In this document: positions 11,501 to 17,557 of the stretch, piece after piece | How positions within the stretch are numbered: position 1 is the stretch's first letter | Layout: every line of letters begins with the position of its first letter | Assembly: GCA_903913865.1 (NCBI GenBank) | Contig: CAIWMU010000180.1 | Span: 1-32,173 of the forward strand | DNA: 32,173 nucleotides | Source: an uncultured Verrucomicrobia subdivision 3 bacterium | GTDB lineage: Bacteria; Verrucomicrobiota; Verrucomicrobiia; Limisphaerales; UBA8199 | Direction: 5' to 3' | The notes under the pieces: model-generated | Told to the model about the DNA's origin: nothing | The model's input: only the letters and a program-made list of their open reading frames with translations | Database searches by the model: none | Translations under genes and position numbers: made by a program

Positions 11501-13724
11501 ATTCTCGGCAACCAACGCAACCTCCTGCCTGTGGATGCGGGATGGGATTGCTGTGGCCACAACTGCAGCAACCAGCCTCACCCTCTCCAACATCCAGGCA
11601 TGGTCTGCCGGCACCTACTCGGTGCTCTGTTCAAACGGGGCGGGCAGCGTCTCAACCCAGCCATTCACCGTCACCGTCTGTGTGCCACCCTCGATCATCA
11701 CCCAACCCTCCGGCACTTCCGCCTCTGTGGGGGGCACCGCCACCTTCACCGTGGTCGCGGGAGGAACCCCGCCGCTTTCCTATGCATGGTATTCCGGTGA
11801 GTGCGCCATCTCCGGCAAGACATCCAGCACTCTGGTTCTAACCAACATCAAAACCTCGAACGAAGGTTACTATTCCGTGCGGATCACGAATCCCTACGGC
11901 AAAGTCACAAGCGTTTCCGTTCCTCTCGCCGTCAAGGATCCCCCGGTCATCACCACCCAGCCGGCAGCCTCCAAAACATTGAATCCGGGTGCCACGCTTT
12001 CCCTCTCAATCAGTGCCACCGGCAGATCCCCGCTTTCCTACCAGTGGTTCAAGGATGGTGCGCCGCTGCAGGCCGGCGGAAACAGCTCATGCCTCTCCAT
12101 CGCAAACGTCCAGCCCGCCAACGCAGGGACCTATTTTGCGACGGTGGCCAATTCCGACGGCAGCGCCACAAGCCAGTCCAGTGCGGTGGCCGTGAACACG
12201 GCCCCCTATTTTCCCGGTGGCATCGGAAATCAGAATCCTGCAAAGGGGACAACCCTGATCCTGCAGCCGGCAATCAACGGAACAACCCCGATGTCATACC
12301 AGTGGAAGCGCAACGGCAGCAGCATCGCCGGGGCTACCGCCGCAACCCTCACAATCACCAACATCCAGTTTGCCAGCGAGGGCACCTACTCCATCTTCGC
12401 CTCGAATGTCGCCGGGAGCGCCAGCTTCAACATCAGTCTGGTGAACGTCTTCGCGCCTCCATCGGTCATTCAAGCCCCGGTGACGGCCAGCGTCTTTCCC
12501 GGATCGAACCACACCTTCACCGCCACCCTCGATGGCCGCACCCCTCTAACCTATCAATGGTACAAGGATGGATCACCCGTCGCCGGAGCCAATTCGAGCA
12601 ACCACGTCATCCTCGCCGCGCAGACTGCACACGCCGGGAACTACTACGTGAACGTCGTCAATTCGGATGGCGCGGTGAACACCTCCCCGGTGGCACTGAC
12701 GGTCCTCCAACGGCCTTCCTTCACCACGCATCCCAGGGGGGGCTCGATTCCGTTCGGAAAATCGACCAACCTGTATGTCGCCGCCACAAGCACCCTTCCG
12801 GTCCGCTATCAGTGGCACAGAAATGGCAACCCGCTCTCCGGCGCAACCAGTGCGGGCCTCGCCATCACAAACGCACAGGTCATCTCCGAGGGAGGATACT
12901 TCTGCACGGCCAGCAACGCCGTGGGCGTCTCAACCTCCACCGTCGCAACGATCACGATCATCTATCCACCTGCGGTCGTTTCCAACCCCGCAGGCAGAAC
13001 CGTGAATCAGGGCGGTTCGGTTGATCTTGAAGTCACCGTCAGCGGCAGGGAGCCGATGACCTACTCGTGGACACTCAACAGCCAGCCGATCGGCGGCGTC
13101 TCCAGCCGCATCCTTTCCATCCAGAACATCCAGCCCTCCCAGGCGGGAACATACGCCTGCATCGTCAGAAATGCGGATGGGACCGCCACCAGCGCAGGCG
13201 CCCTGATCACAGTCAGACAACTGCCGGTGATCACACAGAGTCCGGAAACCACCATCGTCACCGTCACCAACGCCTTCACACTGCAGGTCATCGCAATCGG
13301 CACCGGCACACTCACCTACCAGTGGAACAGGGATGGGACCAACATCTCCGGTGCCACACGGAGTTCCTATTCCGTGTCGTCGGCAACCTATGCGGATGCC
13401 GGCACCTACTTCGCCCAGGTGGCCAATGCCAACGGAACTGTCGCGAGCGATCCCGCCGTTGTCCTGGTGCTGCCGCCTCAACCCATCCTGATCCCCACAA
13501 ATTCCCTGCAGCCCGGCATCGCCCGGCTGATCCCCATCGCCGATGGCAGCAAGGGTGTGGTCTTCTACGGATGCGTCGGTCAGACCCTGATCATTCAAGC
13601 CTCAACCGATCTGAAGGTGTGGACCCCGCTGCAAGCCCTCACGGTGACAAGGAACCCGGTCCAGTTCGTTGACCGTGATGCCATGCGCCATCCAAAACGC
13701 TACTACCGGCTGCAGGTTCAATGA
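5532..13724 (+). CDS. giant secreted M12B-like zinc metalloprotease with 26 Ig-like domains
   Basis: Exported multidomain protein of 2730 residues. A signal peptide (residues 1-20, MNHWIRTIVLLCLHVAICNG) is followed by a prodomain-like region. A metzincin catalytic domain follows, with zinc motif HELGHNLGCHHD (His271, Glu272, His275, His281) and Met-turn VMSYPG (Met311), as in reprolysin-like M12B enzymes. Residues about 365-430 resemble an InlB-type bacterial repeat (GTGSILLGG...). Residues about 436-2645 are 26 Ig-like domains of about 85 residues, each with a core W (usually YQW), a PGAT turn, an AG(S/T)Y strand and an N..G turn; most lack paired cysteines. The last 75 residues are the shared tail module ending RYYRLQVQ. 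The catalytic set looks intact, so an active protease on a very long stalk is likely. ATG 5532 starts the signal peptide; no strong Shine-Dalgarno precedes it. The substrate is unknown. Confidence 0.93.
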   Translation: MNHWIRTIVLLCLHVAICNGQLLQPASVEISNKTYQVVYLTRGGFGKPATALLQTAEGSQGTALFLFRTNATSATLSMKTGEGYLLTLTPTSTNLSRIPKLPAGGIDAITNAPPRIGKLDLGAGSLVVADAANPISIDVLVLYTASAAARVGGDAAIITLANQAAAEANQAFLDSQVYVTVNLVGIVPVNPAYTESGSLATELGRVAFSGDGYMEEAQTLRNQYGADMVSLFCNARDPYYAGIGYLLPAGSDLAYTAIEVAYIVGHYVFAHELGHNLGCHHDRANATSPGFYPYSYGYNFLANNVRWGTVMSYPGVRLGYFSNPNVSFLGVPVGTANENNALGINQRAAAIAALRSPPTATLTLTKNGTGSILLGGTNVSGSVTVPRGSVLNLSAQGNFLAWSGTQTSLSTSIQVVMTNNTALMANFQDGTTPLAPFIAKQPLSQNLLLGTTLTLSVTGYGIPAPKFSWYKDELPLGVSTSTLTIPEADFDTEGLYYCIVSNSAGVVQSSTALVNVGNAPSFVQQPVSQIGEVGGNALFSVVVDTLWVTYQWHANGVPIPGATNRELLLTGIKSSDMTSYFVDVTIATCTSRSAEASLLLATPPNITQQPQRFGLPRGQSANLTVDASGFMPLLYQWLQNGIILPGATNSFLTLDNIQSAEAGSYQVQISNPQGITTSTNASVSVYDALAITLQPTNTTAAKGSTPIFYVAATGTAPVTYQWFRNGVSLTNQVYSSCRLQNVQLTNAGTYHVVINNPAGTLNSTPATLTVLDPPVIPQQPQNLAADLGAAATFTVSATGRTPMSYQWSHNSALIPGATGSSLSIPATAPDDAGRYQVVVENPDGSVTSSAATLSVNMPPAISSQPRNNTGTAGGNASFYVTATGVAPLSYYWTFNGSRVGGNAADLTLGNLQTNQAGSYSVTVSNRLGTCSSTVASLIVKDPPRITAPATMSVDEGKVLTLAPGFQGRAPMTYVWSKNGTTLAGQTSAILVISNFQSSLDGDYAVTASNPDGSATSDGTAITTYLLPRLVSAPTDRSIPFGTTAAFTASTLGGAPLSHQWRFEGVTLPGATNASLSIPLATLTNEGTYVLTVTNRIGSTSSVPVRLSISFPPLIIVQPVALTVTQGFSTNLSVTVQGRAPMTYSWSLNNAPIPGATNSTLSLPAIQTSHAGDYRVVVSNADGTDASLAARLTVIIPPSITTQPSDSVVTKGNSAVLSALVSSLIPCTYQWTFNGAPLPGATSQSLTLAGIQLNQAGLYQLTAISTAGSVASRAARITVKDPPSFILQPVNTTVRLGETLTLSSSATSEVIPITYQWYKGGSAILGQTGSSLVIPGVEPTIAGTYTVKASNSDGTASSGAVSVSFQTQPPTITTDLPATLAIDPDADLQLTVGVTGRAPLTYSWTFKGAALPGQTGSTLLVPNVQTNHAGAYQVTVTNPDGSARSTATVVTVLALPPTLTRQPASATVVRGASATYSVGCLNPIGVSFQWYKNHSPIAGATNSSLILQNVADADVASYNVEVVNAYGLTASAVAGLTLINPPVITTDVQDALVLRGVSTVLSVGVQTGGTTTWQWMLNGANLSGATVANLTIVGSTNAEGSYRVRVANEAGSVTSRTATVTLKIPTTILTQPASLSIKPGEQASFSVVATGRGTLSYQWSWNGTPLPGATGAMLSLGAVETSSAGSYAVSVTGMDGSAGSQAAILTIDNPPAISVQPQDVMLFPTNRSATLTVSATSSTPLTYQWQFGGTNLAGATSSKLAILNATAQQEGMYQVSVENAVAKAVSRQAWVRVSQPPVISLQPVGGVVAIGSSFLLATEVTGRLPLTLQWQKQGVPIPGATGSTLAISSIKSTDFGSYQLLATNVDGTATSLTASLSHDPADQIPPAILSQPANVTAIAGSGVTLSVVAAGTAPLTCQWKRNGVNLAGATGASLSLGSLTSSHQGAYSVGITNAYGGVLSASAQLSILYPPGITSQPVSMTSTQGCTLTLRFSATNATSCLWMRDGIAVATTAATSLTLSNIQAWSAGTYSVLCSNGAGSVSTQPFTVTVCVPPSIITQPSGTSASVGGTATFTVVAGGTPPLSYAWYSGECAISGKTSSTLVLTNIKTSNEGYYSVRITNPYGKVTSVSVPLAVKDPPVITTQPAASKTLNPGATLSLSISATGRSPLSYQWFKDGAPLQAGGNSSCLSIANVQPANAGTYFATVANSDGSATSQSSAVAVNTAPYFPGGIGNQNPAKGTTLILQPAINGTTPMSYQWKRNGSSIAGATAATLTITNIQFASEGTYSIFASNVAGSASFNISLVNVFAPPSVIQAPVTASVFPGSNHTFTATLDGRTPLTYQWYKDGSPVAGANSSNHVILAAQTAHAGNYYVNVVNSDGAVNTSPVALTVLQRPSFTTHPRGGSIPFGKSTNLYVAATSTLPVRYQWHRNGNPLSGATSAGLAITNAQVISEGGYFCTASNAVGVSTSTVATITIIYPPAVVSNPAGRTVNQGGSVDLEVTVSGREPMTYSWTLNSQPIGGVSSRILSIQNIQPSQAGTYACIVRNADGTATSAGALITVRQLPVITQSPETTIVTVTNAFTLQVIAIGTGTLTYQWNRDGTNISGATRSSYSVSSATYADAGTYFAQVANANGTVASDPAVVLVLPPQPILIPTNSLQPGIARLIPIADGSKGVVFYGCVGQTLIIQASTDLKVWTPLQALTVTRNPVQFVDRDAMRHPKRYYRLQVQ
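6836..13470 (+). repeat. 26 tandem Ig-like domain repeats, about 255 bp each
   Basis: Coding tandem array inside the giant protease. I counted 26 Trp cores in order, from FSWYKD to YQWNRD. Nine domains have GR before the core strand, and all nine also carry DG in the later turn; of the other 17, only domain 11 has DG. The GR/DG type falls on domains 5, 7, 9, 12, 15, 17, 21, 23 and 25, so the two types mostly alternate. This suggests growth by duplication of two-domain units. Confidence 0.9.
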
Positions 13725-13781
13725 ATGCCACGGAGATTGGCTCAGCCATGCCTGCCACAATCCCATCCCGGGAACCGATCC

Positions 13782-13931
13782 CCGGGGATTCCCCGGGTCC
13801 AATTTCAGGGATTCCCCGGATGTTTTCGACACCTCGATTCTGAGATAGTGTGTTCAGGTTTAAGCGGGCTGAAGAAAGTAACCGCCAAGGAGAATAAAAG
13901 CCGCACCCCTTCGGGTGCGGCTTTTATCGTT
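13782..13931 (+). repeat. 150-bp dispersed element, copy A
   Basis: Aligns without gaps to 17016-17165 in the same orientation, with about 121 of 150 identical by my count. Parts in order: GGGGATTCCCC at 13784-13794 and AGGGATTCCCC at 13807-13817 (23 bp apart), a diverged middle, CTGAAGAAA, AAGGAG at 13887-13892, then a 15-bp hairpin. It lies between the convergent ends of the giant protease and the M6 protease. No start codon is shared by both copies, which argues against a conserved peptide. I do not recognise it as a named family. Confidence 0.85.
13894..13927. terminator. 15-bp hairpin, probable bidirectional terminator
   Basis: Perfect stem ATAAAAGCCGCACCC / GGGTGCGGCTTTTAT with loop CTTC. 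The A/T-rich base gives a U-rich 3' arm on either strand. It stands 170 bp after the giant protease stop and 60 bp after the M6 stop on the other strand, a good place to end both transcripts. It is also the 3' part of repeat copy A. Confidence 0.7.
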
Positions 13932-13987
13932 TATAGAAGCACATTCTGAAACCTTCCATCTCACCAAGGCCGCTCCCGGATTTGCCC

Positions 13988-16915
13988 CTATTCAAGCTCA
14001 AGCCGGTAATAACGCTCGGAAACGGCCGGTACCGCGTCATCCCAGGAATTGAGCGGGGGAGTTCCCGGCATGCCTGCGGAAACGGGGGCGAAGGGGCCAC
14101 CCGGGGAATTGCCGCACAAGACCCGGTAGGTGCGGTTCGTCGCACCGGGCCATTCCAGCCGGAGATGGTTGTCCGCCCCGGCACAGGCAGCCCGGGAGAT
14201 GCGCAGGAGGGAGGCTGGATCATTCGGGTCCGTGCCGGCCAGGGCTTCCTTCCAATTCGGGACCCCGTCCCCATCATCATCCAGTGATTCAGAGTGTTTG
14301 TTCCAGATGACCACCTCGGCCCAACTGTCGGTCTGGTGCACCACACGGACATTCCAGCCGTATGCACCGCCCACGCTGCCGGGATTGCCATCGCCACCGG
14401 ACAAAGCCGTTCCTGTTGCGATCAGGTTGGTGCGGTAGAGCATCACTTCGTTGGTGCCGATAAATCCCCGCGTCGCAATGACGTTCTGAACCGGCCTGCC
14501 CGCCACATAACCCTGGCCCCGCGGCCCGTACAACCGCGTGGATGGCAGGACCGTGCTGGCATCCCATTGCGCCGTCCACCAGCTGTTGCTCCCCATTTCG
14601 AGAAGCCCCGGGTAGTATCCGGTGGCATCCGAAAACTGTGGCACAGCAGGCCTCCCCGCAAAGCCGGCACCCTCGAAGACATACGGCGGATCGAGGTGAA
14701 AATCAAATGTCGCCCATTGGCTGAACGGGGCATCCCGCATCGAACCGCGGGAGAAGGCTACCCCCCGGTCCCCCAGAAAACCAAGATTTTCCCAGTATGG
14801 ATCGACAAAGGGCTCCGGATGGGCATCCACCACCAGCAGGTGGCCCTTGGGCCCGAAGGACGGGCCGTCGTTCATGTAATTCGCGATGCTGTTGTCGCCA
14901 TACCGGTCGTTTTGATACCAGACCACCATGCCTGAATTGACGGGGCCAAAGCGGTAGCGTGGATCCCCAAGCGCCTGGTCGTAGCCTCCGGAGCTGCTGG
15001 TGTTGCGCCACTGGAGGTGATAGCACTGGGTGCTGCCGTTGGTGGACATGCCACCGTTTATCTCCCATCCACCCGTGTAAGCCCACAGGCCGCTCTCCGT
15101 GTTTGCATTATCCGCCAGCAGCACCTGCCCGCCGGACTTCACAACGATTTCATCCAGGAATGGCCCATCCCCCAGCACATATCCGTCCGTCGCATACCGG
15201 AACCGCAGGAGGACATCCTTGCCGGAAAATCCCGCCAGCGAAAGGCTCACGGGAAGGTAGGCGGGATAACTGCCACTGGTATCCGTGTAGCTCGCCACGG
15301 TTTGCCACGAGGCACCGGCGTCCGGGGAGACTTCAACATACAAAAAGTCGTAACCCGCCTCCACGTCGTAGGCGGCCTTGAATTGCAGCGTCGCGTCGCC
15401 CGAAGGAATGTGGATCGGCTGGCGGAGGGTCATGCGGCTGTCACCAGAGTTCACCGCACCCCCCCACCACTGGCCATTGCCAATGGGCTGGACCGCCAGC
15501 GGCACGCTGGTTTTTGGAAGCTGGATTTTCACGCCACGCACCAGATTGGGAGATTTCGGAAAGCGGCTCGCCTGCCCCAGCTGCACCCTGTAAACCTTCG
15601 AAGGGTCAGAGACCAGCAGCGGACTGAGCCAGCCCCATTGGTCGAGGTGCATCGGATCCATCGCTTCGGGCAGGAATCCCAGCGGGAAACCGACCCAGCT
15701 GTCCGACATCAATGTCCAGAGTCCGGACGAGGCCTGGCCATCCCCATAGGTGTACAAATCAATCGCCCCAAGATTATGGGCAAACTCATGGGCGAGCACC
15801 GCTATCCCGGCGTTCTCCGGCATCATGATGTAACTGTAGGCCGAAACTCCGGGGGCCATCTCCAGGGGTGCAGGAAGGCTCCAGGAGTGTGACCATATCC
15901 CCCCTTCACCGTATGGGGTGCGATTCAGCACGGCGGGCGAATCCTCCTCCCCGAGCCCCGAATGTATGATCCACAGCCGGTCGATGTAGCCATCCCCGTT
16001 CTGGTCGTATTCAGCCCAGTTGAAATTCGGGTATGCGGCCTTCGCGCTCCTGAGGGCGTCGGCCACCAGCGAACGGGCATTGCCCTTCCCCGGAATCGCG
16101 CCATTGTCCGCAGGCCGCTGGGAGCATGAACGGGCCCCGGGCAGGCCATCCGCCCCATACCACCAGACCGAATTCGTCACCTGAACCCAGCCCAGCACTG
16201 TGCCGTCGATTGTGTAGGCACCGCCGGACAGATCTTCATAATAATCCCGCACCGATCTCCCGGTGTAATCCTCGTGGACCACCGAACCATCCTCGCGGCT
16301 GAAATCGAAGGTCAACCCGTTGCCAAAGATGATGTTCCTATAATAGTCGGCCGTGAAGTCCGGCATCCAGATCATCTTCGCGGAGGCATCGTTGGAACCT
16401 GTCGGTCTCGGGATCTCGTTGTGCAGAGGGCCACGGTAGGTGATGTTCGTCGCGCCGGTGATGCCATACTTCTGCGCAAAATAGCGCGACGCTGAACTAT
16501 TCCCCAGGTTGGTCCCGTCAAACTCCGTGCTCTCACAACGCCCGAATGGGTCCCATGTGGAGACCCCGGGTGTCCATGTGAATGTGTCCGTTCCGGCGAA
16601 CTCCACCAGGATCACCAGCACACGGTCGCTCCCGCTCAGGCCGTGGAGTTCAGGGCCATCCCCGTATCGCGGCCCCGTGCTGCGTCTGGCACCCGCCTCA
16701 AGCCGCGCCTGCTGCACCTCAAGTCGTTTCAGGATGCGCGCACGATCAATCGGATTCGGTTCACCGTTCTCTTTCAGCAGCCGCCTTATCGTCTGACGCG
16801 TGCAGGAACTGGTCCCGTCCGCCTGCGGCATTCCCATCACCGGCACACCCGCCAGCAGGAACCCGGCGATCAGTAGTGGCAGTGTCCCCCATTGAAGATT
16901 AACCTTGGTTTTCAT
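13988..16915 (-). CDS. secreted M6 (immune inhibitor A-like) metalloprotease
   Basis: Exported zinc protease of 975 residues. A signal peptide (MKTKVNLQWGTLPLLIAGFL...) is followed by a propeptide-like stretch. The M6 catalytic region has SVRDYYEDLSGGAY, YDQNGDGYIDRLWIIHSG and zinc motif HEFAHNLGAIDLY (His376, Glu377, His380, Asp386). A jelly-roll, MAM-like region follows (YDFLYVEVSPDAGASWQTV ... LLRFRYATDG). Near the end is a calcium-type DDDGDGVPNWKEALAGTDPND stretch like thrombospondin type 3 repeats, then the shared tail module ending RYYRLELE. ATG 16915 is preferred over an upstream TTG (16960) because the signal peptide begins there. The gene is bracketed by direct copies of the 150-bp element. 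The family is known for secreted proteases that cleave extracellular proteins; the target here is unknown. Confidence 0.93.
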   Translation of the reverse strand: MKTKVNLQWGTLPLLIAGFLLAGVPVMGMPQADGTSSCTRQTIRRLLKENGEPNPIDRARILKRLEVQQARLEAGARRSTGPRYGDGPELHGLSGSDRVLVILVEFAGTDTFTWTPGVSTWDPFGRCESTEFDGTNLGNSSASRYFAQKYGITGATNITYRGPLHNEIPRPTGSNDASAKMIWMPDFTADYYRNIIFGNGLTFDFSREDGSVVHEDYTGRSVRDYYEDLSGGAYTIDGTVLGWVQVTNSVWWYGADGLPGARSCSQRPADNGAIPGKGNARSLVADALRSAKAAYPNFNWAEYDQNGDGYIDRLWIIHSGLGEEDSPAVLNRTPYGEGGIWSHSWSLPAPLEMAPGVSAYSYIMMPENAGIAVLAHEFAHNLGAIDLYTYGDGQASSGLWTLMSDSWVGFPLGFLPEAMDPMHLDQWGWLSPLLVSDPSKVYRVQLGQASRFPKSPNLVRGVKIQLPKTSVPLAVQPIGNGQWWGGAVNSGDSRMTLRQPIHIPSGDATLQFKAAYDVEAGYDFLYVEVSPDAGASWQTVASYTDTSGSYPAYLPVSLSLAGFSGKDVLLRFRYATDGYVLGDGPFLDEIVVKSGGQVLLADNANTESGLWAYTGGWEINGGMSTNGSTQCYHLQWRNTSSSGGYDQALGDPRYRFGPVNSGMVVWYQNDRYGDNSIANYMNDGPSFGPKGHLLVVDAHPEPFVDPYWENLGFLGDRGVAFSRGSMRDAPFSQWATFDFHLDPPYVFEGAGFAGRPAVPQFSDATGYYPGLLEMGSNSWWTAQWDASTVLPSTRLYGPRGQGYVAGRPVQNVIATRGFIGTNEVMLYRTNLIATGTALSGGDGNPGSVGGAYGWNVRVVHQTDSWAEVVIWNKHSESLDDDGDGVPNWKEALAGTDPNDPASLLRISRAACAGADNHLRLEWPGATNRTYRVLCGNSPGGPFAPVSAGMPGTPPLNSWDDAVPAVSERYYRLELE

Positions 16916-16924
16916 GGCTGTTAT

Positions 16925-16957
16925 CACAGTTAGACTGTGTAAGCATTTCAAAGTCAA
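16925..16957 (-). promoter_or_regulatory. candidate promoter and operator of the M6 protease gene
   Basis: On the minus strand, TTGACT (16957-16952) is separated by 17 bp from TCTAAC (16934-16929), a 4/6 match to a -10 box. A perfect inverted repeat CACAGT-TAG-ACTGTG (16925-16939) covers the -10, as a repressor site would. Transcription would begin near 16922, only about 7 nt before ATG 16915, and no Shine-Dalgarno is visible, so the message would be nearly leaderless. Inferred from sequence only. Confidence 0.45.
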
Positions 16958-17015
16958 CAAGAAAATTAAACCACGTTCAATGGTGCCGGTGACGGGATTG
17001 AAGGGATCCGGTCAC

Positions 17016-17165
17016 CCAGGGATTCCCCGGGTCAACGTTCAGGGATTCCCCGGATGTTTTCCGCACTTCGACTCTGGCATGCTATTTTCACAGTTCGGTG
17101 ATCTGAAGAAACAAATCGCCAAGGAGAGTAAGAGCCGCACCCCTTCGGGTGCGGCTCTTACCGTT
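17016..17165 (+). repeat. 150-bp dispersed element, copy B
   Basis: Second copy of the element at 13782-13931, same orientation, no gaps. AGGGATTCCCC occurs at 17018-17028 and 17041-17051, again 23 bp apart; AAGGAG is at 17121-17126; the hairpin follows. This copy lies upstream of both divergent genes (M6 on minus, hybrid kinase on plus), so it cannot be explained simply as a convergent-gene terminator. Confidence 0.85.
17128..17161. other. 15-bp hairpin with compensated changes relative to copy A
   Basis: Stem GTAAGAGCCGCACCC / GGGTGCGGCTCTTAC, loop CTTC. Against copy A it differs at four bases, which form exactly two pairs, both A-T in A and G-C in B. The stem is thus fully preserved despite change. 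It could act as a terminator, an RNA stability element or a structured RNA domain. Confidence 0.75.
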
Positions 17166-17346
17166 TTACGAACTACCCGCCCGGCCGCAGCTTTTCCCGA
17201 ATGAACCTCCGGGGGCTCGGGATCACCGCTCGCCAATATAATTCTTTCTGCCGCGACAAATTCCATCAAACAGAGGCTTGCGTAAACATCATCACTAGGC
17301 AAAGTTGGTGTTGTAAGGATCATTTTCCATAATACGAGGAGTTGCC

Positions 17347-17550
17347 GTGATATTTCCCTGCCCAGCACGACGGATGCCATCAAGCCGTCCTAGTTTCTCC
17401 CCGGTCTATTTGAATAGGCCAGGTTGGATGGCCACATCTGGAGCGGCGTTCTCCACGGTCAGTCATTCAGCCGGAATGCCCTTCGCCCAGCGCAAACCTT
17501 CCCCGCAGTTCTGCCGCCACCAAAGAGCGATGAGGGCATCCACAACATGA
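17347..17550 (+). CDS. possible small upstream ORF, 67 aa, unknown
   Basis: GTG start with GAGGAG (17336-17341) five bases upstream, the clearest ribosome site in this gap. It ends 7 nt before the GTG of the hybrid kinase, which itself lacks a good Shine-Dalgarno, so translational coupling is conceivable. The product is rich in Ser, Pro, Ala and Arg, with no recognisable domain, signal peptide or membrane segment. It may be chance. The rest of the gap (17171-17335) shows nothing else. Confidence 0.25.
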   Translation: MIFPCPARRMPSSRPSFSPVYLNRPGWMATSGAAFSTVSHSAGMPFAQRKPSPQFCRHQRAMRASTT

Positions 17551-17557
17551 GAAAATC

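Noticed and set aside
11801-13024. 407-codon plus-strand open frame in another frame of the Ig array
   Set aside because: The sense frame continues through with regular Ig repeats; the alternative is His/Arg/Gln-rich low-complexity sequence.
6836-13470. CRISPR-like or satellite array from the regular TACCAGTGG spacing
   Set aside because: The spacing of about 255 bp is the coding length of one Ig domain and the sequence between is conserved at the protein level.
13725-17204. A conserved small peptide encoded by both copies of the 150-bp element (shared KSRTPSGAA)
   Set aside because: The frames do align, but no start codon lies in the shared block, many changes alter the residue, and the strongest conservation is a hairpin with compensated pairs. 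RNA or DNA structure explains it better, though it is not excluded.
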